A DNA stretch of 6,656 nucleotides from a bacterium. GTDB lineage: Bacteria; Verrucomicrobiota; Verrucomicrobiae; Limisphaerales; J093. This document shows positions 1 to 6,412 of this stretch, piece by piece (position 1 is the first letter of the stretch; each line of letters begins with the position of its first letter). The stretch lies in contig JAKCAB010000327.1 of assembly GCA_021839785.1 (NCBI GenBank), forward strand, positions 1-6,656, in the 5' to 3' direction. The notes under the pieces were generated by a model, which saw nothing but the letters and a program-made list of their open reading frames with translations, was not told where the DNA came from and made no database searches. The position numbers were made by a program, and so were the translations under genes.

Positions 1-57
1 GCCTTGGTCGTAGAGCTGGAGGATGCGCTCACGCACCGGGACCGGAATGGCTTTCAT
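1..57 (-). CDS. IS630-like transposase, N-terminal 19 residues only
   Basis: The minus strand starts with ATG at 57-55 and gives MKAIPVPVRERILQLYDQG before leaving the window. This resembles the opening of IS630-family transposases, which start with a short basic segment of the type 'LRERIL..Y..G' leading into a helix-turn-helix that binds the terminal repeats. Neither the helix-turn-helix nor the DDE catalytic residues are in view, so the family call rests on this short start and on the TA at the presumed element end. No clear Shine-Dalgarno precedes the ATG. Other helix-turn-helix proteins with a similar start are possible. Confidence 0.5.
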   Translation of the reverse strand, partial: MKAIPVPVRERILQLYDQG

Positions 58-116
58 GCCCCAAGCCTACGCCGGATGTGGCCCCGCGTAAAGCTACATT
101 ATTTGTGGAAACGCTC
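1..116 (-). mobile_element. End of an IS630-like insertion sequence (rest lies left of the window)
   Basis: On the minus strand a transposase N-terminus begins at 57 and runs off the left edge. The ~60 bases behind it (58-116) would be the non-coding terminal part of the element. The outer boundary is placed at 116/117 because a TA dinucleotide sits at 117-118 and the plus-strand sequence turns into conserved rhamnosidase codons right after it. IS630/Tc1-mariner elements are known to insert at TA and duplicate it. The other end, its inverted repeat and the second TA copy are outside the window, so the boundary is inferred and not proven. Confidence 0.5.
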
Positions 117-117
117 T

Positions 118-561
118 AGCCGCGGCGCGACCACAATCTGGGAGGATTGGGAAGGCCGCCAGTCGCTCAGCCACAGCTCGTATCTCCACATCGGTTTCTG
201 GTTTGTGCAAGGTCTGGCGGGCATCCGACCCGGCCTGGACGGCGACGGCTGGAAGAGCTTCGAACTGCGTCCGGCGTGCGATGGCTCGGTGCCGCTGGAC
301 TGGGTGAAGTGCAGCCGCGAAACACCGTACGGGCTGGTCGCCTGCAACTGGCGTCGCGCGGGTGGCAAGGCGGAGATCGAAATCACCGTGCCACCGAACA
401 CGACCGCGACGTTCTTCCCACCGACGCGCGATGCGAAAAAGATCACCGAAACCGGCCAGCCGGTCAGCCGAAGCCGCGGAGTGAAGATCGTCCGCGACGC
501 CGCCGGCCTGGCTCTGCGCCTCGGTCCAGGGCGGTATCGATTTGAGGCGGAGCAACCCTGA
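118..561 (+). pseudogene. GH78 alpha-L-rhamnosidase, C-terminal fragment (5' part lost at the IS junction)
   Basis: The reading frame from about 118 to the TGA at 559-561 gives ~147 residues matching the end of glycoside hydrolase family 78, which removes terminal alpha-L-rhamnose from plant and microbial polysaccharides. Visible landmarks are GATTIWEDWEG at 124-156, the end of the (alpha/alpha)6 catalytic barrel, then SLSHSSYLHIGFW, the AGIRP / GDGWKSFELRP segment, and a C-terminal beta-sandwich with PYGLVACNW and EIEITVPPNTTATFF. The Glu of TIWE lies where characterised GH78 enzymes carry the general base. The general-acid region and all upstream domains are missing. Family members are usually 700-1000+ residues. 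The frame stays open leftwards into the IS end, but those ~38 codons (including a TTG at 4) look unrelated to GH78. It is most simply a gene cut by the insertion, whose 5' part should lie on the far side of the element. Confidence 0.75.
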
Positions 562-584
562 CCAGCGCCAGGGCAATCAACTGC

Positions 585-701
585 TTTGGGCGGGAGCGCG
601 ACCGTCCCGGCCGCAGCGCCCGGCGTCCCGCCAGGCGCCCCGAGTACGGAGTCCTCGGCGGGACGCCGAGGACAGCGTGCCAGAGGCACGCGCTCCCCAA
701 A
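585..701. repeat. Palindromic intergenic repeat with terminal inverted repeats
   Basis: The element sits between two convergent 3' ends (561 and 748). Its edges are inverted repeats: GGGAGCGCG at 592-600 faces CGCGCTCCC at 689-697. The match continues outward as TTTGGG (585-590) against CCCAAA (696-701) if three bases are skipped. Inside, 621-632 is the exact inverse of 657-668 (12 bp). A perfect 10-bp stem joins 651-660 to 664-673 around a GGA loop, and a 7-bp stem joins 675-681 to 685-691 around AGA. The arrangement resembles a REP/MITE-like dispersed structured repeat. It could also end transcription from both sides, although no T-tract is present. Confidence 0.6.
651..691. other. Two adjacent perfect hairpins inside the intergenic repeat
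   Basis: The first stem is GTCCTCGGCG (651-660) with CGCCGAGGAC (664-673), loop GGA. The second is GCGTGCC (675-681) with GGCACGC (685-691), loop AGA. One base separates them. The first competes with the 12-bp pairing 621-632/657-668, so the RNA or single-stranded DNA can take at least two folds. They may help stop convergent transcription from the rhamnosidase remnant and the protease gene. Confidence 0.5.
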
Positions 702-747
702 TCCAGACTGCAGGCACCGGCAGCGGTCCCGCGCGAGCGGCGGCAAC

Positions 748-3700
748 TCACTTATCGGTGTTGCCGGCGCGGTCCGGGTAAGGCGGTTTGTGCGGCTCGG
801 GCGGCGGGTTCTTTTCGATCGCCTCCTCGACCACGCGGATCGCCCGTTCGAGTTGCGGGTCGATGCCCTTGGCCATCTTGGCAGGATCGTCGATCACCTC
901 GATGTCCGGGTCCACGCCGTGGCCTTCGATGATCCATTTGCCTTGGGGGCTGTAGATGCCGAACGTGGGCGCGGTCACGTTCCCACCATCCACCAGCGTG
1001 GGCGCGCCGCTGATGCCGATCAAGCCGCCCCAGGTGCGCGTGCCGATCAGCGGGCCGAGTTTCGCGCGCTTGAAATAATACGGGAAGGCGTCGCCGCCCG
1101 AGCCGCTCCAGCCGTTGACGAGCATCGCTTTGGGCCCGAATTGCGCCACCGGCGGCCACTGCCAGTCGCGGCCGTCGCGCACGCCCCAGTAGTTGATGAG
1201 CGGCCGGTTCAACAGTTCGATGAACCGGTCCGGGATCTGCCCGCCGCTGTTGAACCGCTCGTCGATGATCAAGCCTTGCTTGGTGAACTGGCCGCGGAAC
1301 TGGCGCACCAGTTCGTTCTGCCCGCCCTGGCCCGTGTCGGGCACGTAAATGTAGCCGATGCGCCCGTCCGAGGCCTCGGCCACGCGCCGGCGCTTGGCCT
1401 CGATCCAGGCCAGGTTCCGCAACCGCGCCTCGCTGGCGAGCGTGTGCACAATCACTTCGCGCGCGCCGTTCAAGCCCGGCTGGCGGTTGACGGTGAGGCT
1501 CACGGTCTTGTCGGCCAGCCCCTGGAAAGCCGCCCAGGGTTCGAGCATTGGATCGAGCGGCACGCCATTCACGGCCAGCAGGTAATCGCCTTCCTTGACG
1601 TCGATGCCCGGCTGGCGCAACGGCGAGCGGACCTCGGCGTCCCAGGCGGCGGGTTCGAGGATGTGCTTGATCCGGTAGGCGCCGTCCTCGAGCGCGAAGT
1701 CCACGCCCAGGTAGCCGACACCTCGTTGCGGAGCGGACTCGAAATCGCCGCCGCCCCCATAGGTGTGGGACGAGTTCAACTCTGCGATCAGTTCGCCAAG
1801 CAGGAAGTTCACGTCCCAGCGCGTCACCGCGTCTTCGAGCAGCCTGCCGTAACGCTGGCGCAAGAGTGCCCAATTCACGCCGTGCATCCCGGGGTCGTAG
1901 AAGTAATCGCGCTCGATGCGCCAGGCGTCGGTGAAGATTTGCCGCCATTCGGCCACCGGATCGACCGTCGCCTCCAAGCCGCCCAGCGCGAGTTTCTTCT
2001 CCATTTTCTGGCCTTCCTTGGGTTCGATGATGGCGTAGTCCTTGCCTTTTCGGACGAGCAGCTTCTGGCGGTCGGCGGAAAGCTCCATCGCGCCCGCGTC
2101 GTCCAGCGCGGTCTTCTCTTCGCGCTTCTCGAAGTCCCAATAAACGATCGGGCTCTTGTCGTCGCTGGCGCCGGTGCGCGGCCGGCGGCGGAACAGAAGC
2201 TTGTCCTTGAGCGCCACCAATTCGCCGTAACGGCCCGGCTTGGGCGGCAACACCACCGCGCGGCGTTCGAAGTCCGCCAGGTCAATCTCCACCGGCTTGG
2301 GTGGCGCCTCGGTCCTTTCTTTCTTTCCGTCCTTGGCTTCGCCGCCGTTTTTGGCCTCGGCCGGTTTCGCGCCTTCCTTGGACTCGCCGTCTTTCTTCTC
2401 CTCCGCCTTGTCTTTCTTGGGCTCTTCGTCGTTCCGCGGTGCCAGCAGCGAAGGCACGTCTTTGCGCAACGGCACGGCAACCAGTTCGGTGGTGTTGGCG
2501 TAAATCCAGGTATTGTCGAGGTCGCTGTAGATCGGATCGAAGCTCCGGCCGGTCCGGTAAAACAGGTACTTGCCCTCCGGATCGAACACCGGCCATTCGT
2601 CGTTGTAAAAGCCGGAGGTGACTTGCAGGCGCCGACGCTCCTTGGTGTCGTAAAGCACGATGGCGGTGTTCCGATTCGCTTGATCGCCCGCGTAAGCCAG
2701 CCAGCGGCTGTCCGGCGACCACGCGAAATGGAACTGTTCGAGGTCTCCATGGAACAGCCAAAGCATGTGGTCGATCTGGCGCGTCTCGGCCTTGTCCAGG
2801 TCGTGCACGTATAGCTTCATCGCCTGGTCGATGAACGCGAGTTGCTTGCTGTCCGGCGACCACACCGTCGCGTACCGGAAGCCCGCGCCCAGCGAAGTCA
2901 GCTTCCGTTCTTCGCCCGAACCGTCCGCCGCGCGCAGCGTCAATTCGTACTCGCCCGAGCGATCGCTGAAGTACGCGACCCATTTGCCGTCCGGCGACCA
3001 CGCGGGGTAGCGCTCGGCCACGCCGGAACTGCGGGTCAAGTTGCGGATGACGCCGTGCTCGGCCGGCACGGTGAAAACGTCGCCGCGTGCCTCGACCACC
3101 GCCCGCTTGCCCGTCGGCGAGATCGACACGGCTTGGATCAAGCCAGAGACGTTCTCGATCCGCGGCTTCAAGGTGGCCCGGTCGGTCACCACGCGGATGT
3201 CCACCTCGCGGAGCTTCTCCGTTTCGAGGTCCAGCAGGTAGAGCCGGCCGCCGTTTTCGAGGACGATGTCCTGCGGTCCCATGCCGGGGAAGTGGGTGTC
3301 GAAATCTTTGAAAAACGTGAGTTGGCGGAACTTTTTGCCCGCGCGGTCGCAGGCCCAGAGGTTCGCGCGCTGGTTCGCGTCGCGGTCAGACAAAAAGTAC
3401 AACGTGTCGCCGTGCCACATGGGCTGGGCGTCGTTGGCCTTGTCGTGGGTGAGGTTTTCGGCGGTGCCCTCGCGGAGATCGAACAACCAAATGTCCGGCG
3501 CCATGCCGCCGCGGTAGCGTTTCCAAGTGCGGAAGTCCCGGCTGATCGGCATGTACGCGAGATACCGGCCGTCCGGGGAGATGCTGCCGAATTCGCCGTA
3601 AGGCACGGGGAGTTGCTCCGGCAGCCCGCCCTCGAGCGAGAGCCGGAAGAGCTTGTTGAACCGGTCCTTCTCGCTGGTGCGGGACGAGGCGAACAGGATG

Positions 3701-4113
3701 GATTTCCCGTCTGGGTACCAATCCAGCATCCGGTCGGGCGCGCCGTGGTAGGTCAAACGACGCGGCACCCCGCCGCCCGTCGGCATGACGTAGATGTCCT
3801 GGTTGCCGTCGTAGTCACCGGTGAACGCGATCTGCGTGCCGTCCGGCGAAAAGCGCGGGAACGACTCTTCGCCGCGGGGCGAACTCAAGCGCACCGCGGT
3901 CCCGCCTTCCTTCGGCGCCACCCAGATGTCGCCGGCATAGACGAACGCGATCTGCGTGGCCGAAACGTCGGCCTCGCGCATCAACCGGGCGTCGATCCGG
4001 CCGGCGACCGGATCGGCCAGCAACGGGGCAAGCGCACAGAGAGCGAGCAACGAAACCAGGGCCAAGCGGGACCGCCGGCCACTTCCCGGTGAGAAGTCGG
4101 TAATTACGTTCAT
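748..4113 (-). CDS. Secreted tricorn-like protease, family S41 (beta-propeller, PDZ, serine protease core)
   Basis: The product is a 1121-residue exported protease, likely periplasmic, that would degrade peptides or unfolded proteins. Start: ATG at 4113 is chosen over the upstream in-frame ATG at 4206 because it begins a signal peptide: RR at residues 13-14, hydrophobic 17-33, probable cleavage near Ala33. Residues ~40-560 carry TolB/PD40-type propeller repeats (for example [26 protein letters not shown]). A Lys/Glu-rich linker spans ~561-607. The C-terminal part has a helical segment, a PDZ domain (~798-895) and the S41 core. His783 (NSSHTY), Ser1005 ([11 protein letters not shown]) and Glu1063 ([11 protein letters not shown]) match archaeal tricorn His746, Ser965 and Glu1023, with spacings 222/58 against 219/58. 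The residue after the nucleophile is Gly instead of tricorn Asp966. Length is close to tricorn's ~1070 plus signal peptide. No Shine-Dalgarno is seen. The gene is monocistronic here, divergent from rpsP and convergent with the GH78 remnant. Substrate is unknown. Confidence 0.93.
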   Translation of the reverse strand: MNVITDFSPGSGRRSRLALVSLLALCALAPLLADPVAGRIDARLMREADVSATQIAFVYAGDIWVAPKEGGTAVRLSSPRGEESFPRFSPDGTQIAFTGDYDGNQDIYVMPTGGGVPRRLTYHGAPDRMLDWYPDGKSILFASSRTSEKDRFNKLFRLSLEGGLPEQLPVPYGEFGSISPDGRYLAYMPISRDFRTWKRYRGGMAPDIWLFDLREGTAENLTHDKANDAQPMWHGDTLYFLSDRDANQRANLWACDRAGKKFRQLTFFKDFDTHFPGMGPQDIVLENGGRLYLLDLETEKLREVDIRVVTDRATLKPRIENVSGLIQAVSISPTGKRAVVEARGDVFTVPAEHGVIRNLTRSSGVAERYPAWSPDGKWVAYFSDRSGEYELTLRAADGSGEERKLTSLGAGFRYATVWSPDSKQLAFIDQAMKLYVHDLDKAETRQIDHMLWLFHGDLEQFHFAWSPDSRWLAYAGDQANRNTAIVLYDTKERRRLQVTSGFYNDEWPVFDPEGKYLFYRTGRSFDPIYSDLDNTWIYANTTELVAVPLRKDVPSLLAPRNDEEPKKDKAEEKKDGESKEGAKPAEAKNGGEAKDGKKERTEAPPKPVEIDLADFERRAVVLPPKPGRYGELVALKDKLLFRRRPRTGASDDKSPIVYWDFEKREEKTALDDAGAMELSADRQKLLVRKGKDYAIIEPKEGQKMEKKLALGGLEATVDPVAEWRQIFTDAWRIERDYFYDPGMHGVNWALLRQRYGRLLEDAVTRWDVNFLLGELIAELNSSHTYGGGGDFESAPQRGVGYLGVDFALEDGAYRIKHILEPAAWDAEVRSPLRQPGIDVKEGDYLLAVNGVPLDPMLEPWAAFQGLADKTVSLTVNRQPGLNGAREVIVHTLASEARLRNLAWIEAKRRRVAEASDGRIGYIYVPDTGQGGQNELVRQFRGQFTKQGLIIDERFNSGGQIPDRFIELLNRPLINYWGVRDGRDWQWPPVAQFGPKAMLVNGWSGSGGDAFPYYFKRAKLGPLIGTRTWGGLIGISGAPTLVDGGNVTAPTFGIYSPQGKWIIEGHGVDPDIEVIDDPAKMAKGIDPQLERAIRVVEEAIEKNPPPEPHKPPYPDRAGNTDK

Positions 4114-4218
4114 GGCCACGGCCTGGAGAGTACGCGGCCCTTCCCCTTCCCCCGCAAGGCATTTTCGTCCCCCAGCCCGCCTTGGCTGGACCGAAGCAAA
4201 AGCCATTCAAAACAGGTC

Positions 4219-4248
4219 TTGCCAACCCGAAATGGGTCCGGCTAAATT
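4219..4248 (+). promoter_or_regulatory. Probable sigma-70 promoter of the rpsP operon
   Basis: TTGCCA at 4219-4224 (5 of 6 to the -35 consensus) and TAAATT at 4243-4248 (4 of 6 to the -10 consensus) are 18 bases apart. Transcription would start near 4255 and give a leader of ~70 nt before rpsP. It is the best such pair I found in the 212-base gap between the divergent genes. I found no convincing promoter for the protease gene on the other strand. Confidence 0.45.
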
Positions 4249-4261
4249 CCACGCTCTTTGC

Positions 4262-4280
4262 CGGCCGCTTGGGGCGGCCG
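4262..4280 (+). promoter_or_regulatory. Hairpin 1 in the rpsP leader
   Basis: CGGCCGC (4262-4268) pairs perfectly with GCGGCCG (4274-4280) around a TTGGG loop. It lies just downstream of the predicted transcription start and has no T-tract after it, so it is not an intrinsic terminator. Together with the next hairpin it makes most of the leader RNA structured. Confidence 0.4.
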
Positions 4281-4292
4281 CCAGGGAACGAC

Positions 4293-4313
4293 GCCGGCGC
4301 CTGTGGTGCCGGC
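4293..4313 (+). promoter_or_regulatory. Hairpin 2 in the rpsP leader, next to the start codon
   Basis: GCCGGCGCC (4293-4301) pairs with GGTGCCGGC (4305-4313) over nine base pairs (one G-U) with a TGT triloop, ending 12 bases before the rpsP ATG, where ribosomes would load. Its core CCGGCGCCTG recurs in the khpA-trmD gap at 4853. That suggests a cis-acting regulatory element, for example for feedback by an operon product, but no known leader family is recognised. Confidence 0.4.
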
Positions 4314-4325
4314 CTGAATGTATTT

Positions 4326-4589
4326 ATGGTCAAGATTCGCTTGAAGCGCGCCGGGGCGAAAAACACCCCAGCCTACCGCATCGTGGTGGCGGACAGCCGC
4401 AGCCCCCGCGACGGCCGGTTCATTGAAGAACTCGGCTCGTACGTGCCGTTGCGAAAGGGTACGGACTTCACGCTCAAGTTGGACCGCGCCGAATATTGGC
4501 TGAGCCGGGGCGCCCAGCCGAGCGAAACGGTGGCCAGCTTCATCCGCCAGGCGCGGAAACAGGCGGCGGCAACGCCCGTGGCCGCCTAA
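4326..4589 (+). CDS. rpsP: 30S ribosomal protein bS16
   Basis: An 87-residue protein, the usual size for bS16, which binds 16S rRNA early in 30S assembly. The start [10 protein letters not shown], then [28 protein letters not shown] and the later [18 protein letters not shown] are the conserved bS16 blocks in order. The C-terminal tail is short and Ala-rich. The ATG at 4326 is chosen because the family starts at MVKIRLxR. An in-frame extension back to 4182 would run through the promoter and both leader hairpins and has no homologous look. No Shine-Dalgarno precedes the ATG. It is the first gene of the operon, and khpA begins 11 bases after its stop. Confidence 0.97.
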   Translation: MVKIRLKRAGAKNTPAYRIVVADSRSPRDGRFIEELGSYVPLRKGTDFTLKLDRAEYWLSRGAQPSETVASFIRQARKQAAATPVAA

Positions 4590-4600
4590 TTGCCCGCGGT

Positions 4601-4846
4601 ATGCAAGCCTGGCTCGATTTTGTGGTGAAGGGCTTGGTGGACCGGCCGGAAGCGGTGACCGTGACGCCAGCGGACCAGGGCGGCCTGATCCACTACGAGC
4701 TGCGGGTTGACCCGGGTGACGTGGGCAAGCTGGTGGGCCGGCAGGGCGCCACCATCAAGGCCTTGCGGGCGTTGCTCCAAGTCGGCGCCGCCAAAAAATG
4801 CCTGCGGTGTTCGGTGGACATCGTGGAAGACGAACCACCGCGGTGA
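4601..4846 (+). CDS. khpA: KH-domain RNA-binding protein, KhpA (YlqC) family
   Basis: An 81-residue protein consisting of a single KH domain. The N-terminal helix (AWLDFVVKGLVDRPEAVTV) is typical of the family. Next come the strand YELRVDPGDVGKLVG and the RNA-binding loop GRQG (residues 46-49) followed by ATIKALRALL, then a last strand ending CSVDIVEDE. In Firmicutes KhpA works with KhpB as a small RNA chaperone affecting cell division and envelope, and its gene sits directly after rpsP as here. The ATG at 4601 fits the family's N-terminus. The in-frame upstream ATG at 4496 lies inside rpsP in another frame and is rejected. No Shine-Dalgarno is seen, and translation is probably coupled to rpsP 11 bases upstream. 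The partner khpB is not in the window. Confidence 0.93.
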   Translation: MQAWLDFVVKGLVDRPEAVTVTPADQGGLIHYELRVDPGDVGKLVGRQGATIKALRALLQVGAAKKCLRCSVDIVEDEPPR

Positions 4847-4852
4847 CGCCCA

Positions 4853-4869
4853 CCGGCGCCTGGCGCCGG
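4853..4869 (+). promoter_or_regulatory. GC-rich hairpin in the khpA-trmD gap
   Basis: CCGGCGC (4853-4859) pairs with GCGCCGG (4863-4869) around a CTG loop. It starts 6 bases after the khpA stop and 40 bases before trmD. It has no T-tract, so it is not a strong terminator. It shares the ten bases CCGGCGCCTG and the closing GCCGGC with the rpsP leader hairpin. It may tune trmD expression or mRNA processing relative to rpsP. Confidence 0.45.
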
Positions 4870-4886
4870 CTGGCAACGGGGCGGGC

Positions 4887-4913
4887 ATGACAGCCGCTCC
4901 CGACCGAGCATGA
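4887..4913 (+). CDS. Eight-codon mini-ORF overlapping the trmD start (ATGA)
   Basis: ATG at 4887 opens MTAAPDRA and ends with TGA at 4911-4913, which overlaps the trmD ATG (4910-4912) in the sequence ATGA. A G-rich stretch (GGGGCGGG, 4878-4885) lies directly before it but is too close to be a normal Shine-Dalgarno. Such overlaps allow a terminating ribosome to restart on the next gene, so the mini-ORF could feed ribosomes to trmD, which has no Shine-Dalgarno of its own. It could equally be chance in GC-rich sequence. Confidence 0.25.
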   Translation: MTAAPDRA

Positions 4914-5620
4914 CGATTGACGTGCTCACTTTGTTTCCCGCGATGTTCGCGGGGCCGCTCGACGAAAGCATCATCCGGCGGGCACGCGATCAAGGATTGC
5001 TGGAACTGCGTCTGCATCAACTCCGGAACTGGACGCACGACCGGCACAAAACGGTGGACGACCGCCCGTTCGGCGGCGGGCCGGGAATGCTGATGAAGCC
5101 GGAGCCGATCTTTGAAGCGGTGGCGAGTCTGCGGCGCGAAGGGTCGCGCCTCGTCCTGTTGAGCCCGGCGGGCCGGCGCTTCGACCAGGCGATCGCCCGC
5201 GAGCTGGCCGCGCTGCCGCACTTGTTGTTGCTGTGCGGGAGCTACGAGGGCGTGGACGAACGGGTGCGCGAGTTCCTGGTGGACGACGAATTGTCCATCG
5301 GCGACTACGTGCTCACCAACGGCGCGCTGCCGGCGATGGTGATCATCGACGCGGTGACGCGATTGTTGCCGGGCGTGCTGGGCGACGATGCCAGCGCGCA
5401 CGACGAATCCTTCAGCCGGGAGTGGCTGGAGTACCCGCAGTACACGCGGCCGGCGGATTTTCGCGGGATGAAGGTTCCGGAAGTGCTGGTTTCCGGGAAC
5501 CACGCGGAGATCGCGCGGTGGCGGGCGGCACAGGCCCGCCTACGGACGCAGCAACGCCGGCCCGACCTCGCGCCGGGCACGGCGGGGGAATCGGCAGCGG
5601 TCAGGAAACGAACAACTTAA
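4910..5620 (+). CDS. trmD: tRNA (guanine-N1-)-methyltransferase TrmD
   Basis: A 236-residue SPOUT-fold enzyme that methylates G37 next to the anticodon using S-adenosylmethionine, preventing +1 frameshifting. Landmarks in order are [29 protein letters not shown] (42-60); [13 protein letters not shown] (107-119) and [19 protein letters not shown] (129-147), which form the trefoil-knot cofactor pocket; then RLLPGVLG with Arg151 matching E. coli Arg154. [20 protein letters not shown] and [11 protein letters not shown] follow in the C-terminal tRNA-binding part. The catalytic-Asp site (E. coli Asp169, in EDSF) reads HDESF here, so an ungapped alignment puts Glu166 there with Asp165 beside it. Length is near the usual 240-255. 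ATG at 4910 matches the family start. The 63-base gap after khpA replaces the place where rimM usually sits. Confidence 0.97.
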   Translation: MTIDVLTLFPAMFAGPLDESIIRRARDQGLLELRLHQLRNWTHDRHKTVDDRPFGGGPGMLMKPEPIFEAVASLRREGSRLVLLSPAGRRFDQAIARELAALPHLLLLCGSYEGVDERVREFLVDDELSIGDYVLTNGALPAMVIIDAVTRLLPGVLGDDASAHDESFSREWLEYPQYTRPADFRGMKVPEVLVSGNHAEIARWRAAQARLRTQQRRPDLAPGTAGESAAVRKRTT

Positions 5621-5623
5621 GCT

Positions 5624-6076
5624 ATGAATCAGGCACTATTGGACAAGATCGAATCGGCGAACCTGCGCAAGGATCCGCTGCAATTCCATGTGGGTGACAG
5701 CGTCCGCGTTCACACCAAGGTCATCGAAGGCGACAAGGAGCGCATCCAGGTCTTCGCGGGCGTCGTGATTGGCCGGCGCGGGCACGGGATCAACGAGACT
5801 TTCACGGTGCGGCGCATCAGTTACGGCGAGGGCGTGGAGCGTATTTTCCCCATCCATTCGAACCGCATCGACAAGATCGAAGTGGAACGCGAAGGCGCGG
5901 TTCGCCGGGCCAAGTTGACCTATCTCCGCAAACGCGTCGGCAAGGGCGCCACGGCCGTCAAAGAAAAGGCGCGCAAGATCGGCGTGCCCGGTGGTGGAGG
6001 CGCGCAACCAAGCGCCGCGGTCGCCGCGCCTGCCGAGACACCCGCGGCCGCGCCCGCCGAGGTGCCGCAGGCATAG
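5624..6076 (+). CDS. rplS: 50S ribosomal protein bL19 with an Ala/Pro-rich C-terminal extension
   Basis: A 150-residue bL19, which lies at the 30S-50S interface. The conserved core covers residues 1-~118: [58 protein letters not shown] and [13 protein letters not shown]. Typical bL19 is about 115 residues. Here a further ~32 follow as [19 protein letters not shown] and more Ala/Pro repeats, low-complexity and probably disordered. The start follows the trmD stop by only three bases, implying translational coupling. An AGGA lies 17 bases upstream, too far to serve as a normal Shine-Dalgarno. It is the last gene of the operon, followed by a clear terminator. Confidence 0.97.
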   Translation: MNQALLDKIESANLRKDPLQFHVGDSVRVHTKVIEGDKERIQVFAGVVIGRRGHGINETFTVRRISYGEGVERIFPIHSNRIDKIEVEREGAVRRAKLTYLRKRVGKGATAVKEKARKIGVPGGGGAQPSAAVAAPAETPAAAPAEVPQA

Positions 6077-6100
6077 TCTCGGTGCCTTTCACGGATTTTG

Positions 6101-6133
6101 GAAACGCGCGCTTTGCCGCGCGTTTCTTCGTTT
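6101..6133 (+). terminator. Intrinsic terminator of the rpsP-khpA-trmD-rplS operon
   Basis: GAAACGCGCG (6101-6110) pairs perfectly with CGCGCGTTTC (6117-6126) around CTTTGC, followed by the T-rich run TTCGTTT. It lies 24 bases after the rplS stop and sets the end of the operon. Confidence 0.85.
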
Positions 6134-6345
6134 GGCGTCGCGGTGCCAGCCTTGTGAATTGGTGACAGGCATCGCGCGGAATTCTGTCAGAGCGTTGAAG
6201 CGGCGCTGGCGCGTGCTCGACGCGCACGCGTGGGCCGCACGTCGCTGCATGTTCGAGCTGGCTCGAAGCCGTTGAACGCAACTGCACCAACCAGTTCGAA
6301 CCGGCAGTCGAGTTCGTTTTAGAGACCCCCAACGCCATTTTTTTT
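6134..6345. other. Intergenic stretch without a supported gene; two small hairpins
   Basis: No reading frame here has a recognisable protein or a plausible start. Two structures are visible: CGCGTGC (6210-6216) with GCACGCG (6224-6230), and TTCGAG (6252-6257) with CTCGAA (6262-6267) around CTGG. The stretch ends in a run of eight T (6338-6345) just before the presumed ISL3-like end. It may be a worn repeat or the distal part of a lost gene. Confidence 0.4.
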
Positions 6346-6394
6346 GGTTCTTCACGGAATTCCGGGGAGGGACCGTGGCGGTCAACGGCGAGCC

Positions 6395-6412
6395 GGGGAG
6401 GCTGGTCTGGTG
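6395..6412 (+). promoter_or_regulatory. Shine-Dalgarno and GTG start of the transposase-like ORF
   Basis: GGGGAGG at 6395-6401 lies eight bases before GTG at 6410-6412. It is the only strong Shine-Dalgarno in the window and decides the start of the reading frame that follows. Confidence 0.5.

Noticed and set aside
586..2814. 742-codon open frame on the plus strand, opposite the protease gene
   Set aside because: It is the antisense of conserved propeller and S41 codons. Its protein is low-complexity Val/Ala/Arg/His-rich with no recognisable domain, as expected from codon bias in GC-rich DNA.
4018..4041. Lipoprotein signal in the protease (Cys26)
   Set aside because: The residue before Cys26 is Leu and not Gly/Ala/Ser, and the Cys sits inside the hydrophobic stretch. 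A standard signal peptide fits better.
2842..4092. 416-codon open frame on the plus strand
   Set aside because: Also antisense to the N-terminal half of the protease, with the same low-complexity composition and no homology that I recognise.
4114..4206. N-terminal extension of the protease by 31 residues
   Set aside because: The extension precedes a proper signal peptide, has no family-like content, and would bury the signal sequence. ATG 4113 is preferred.
4262..4313. Intrinsic terminator or attenuator before rpsP
   Set aside because: The hairpins have no downstream T-run, so termination is unlikely. They are listed as leader structures only.
4182..4325. 48-residue N-terminal extension of bS16
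   Set aside because: bS16 conservation starts at MVKIRL, and the extension overlaps the promoter and two leader hairpins.
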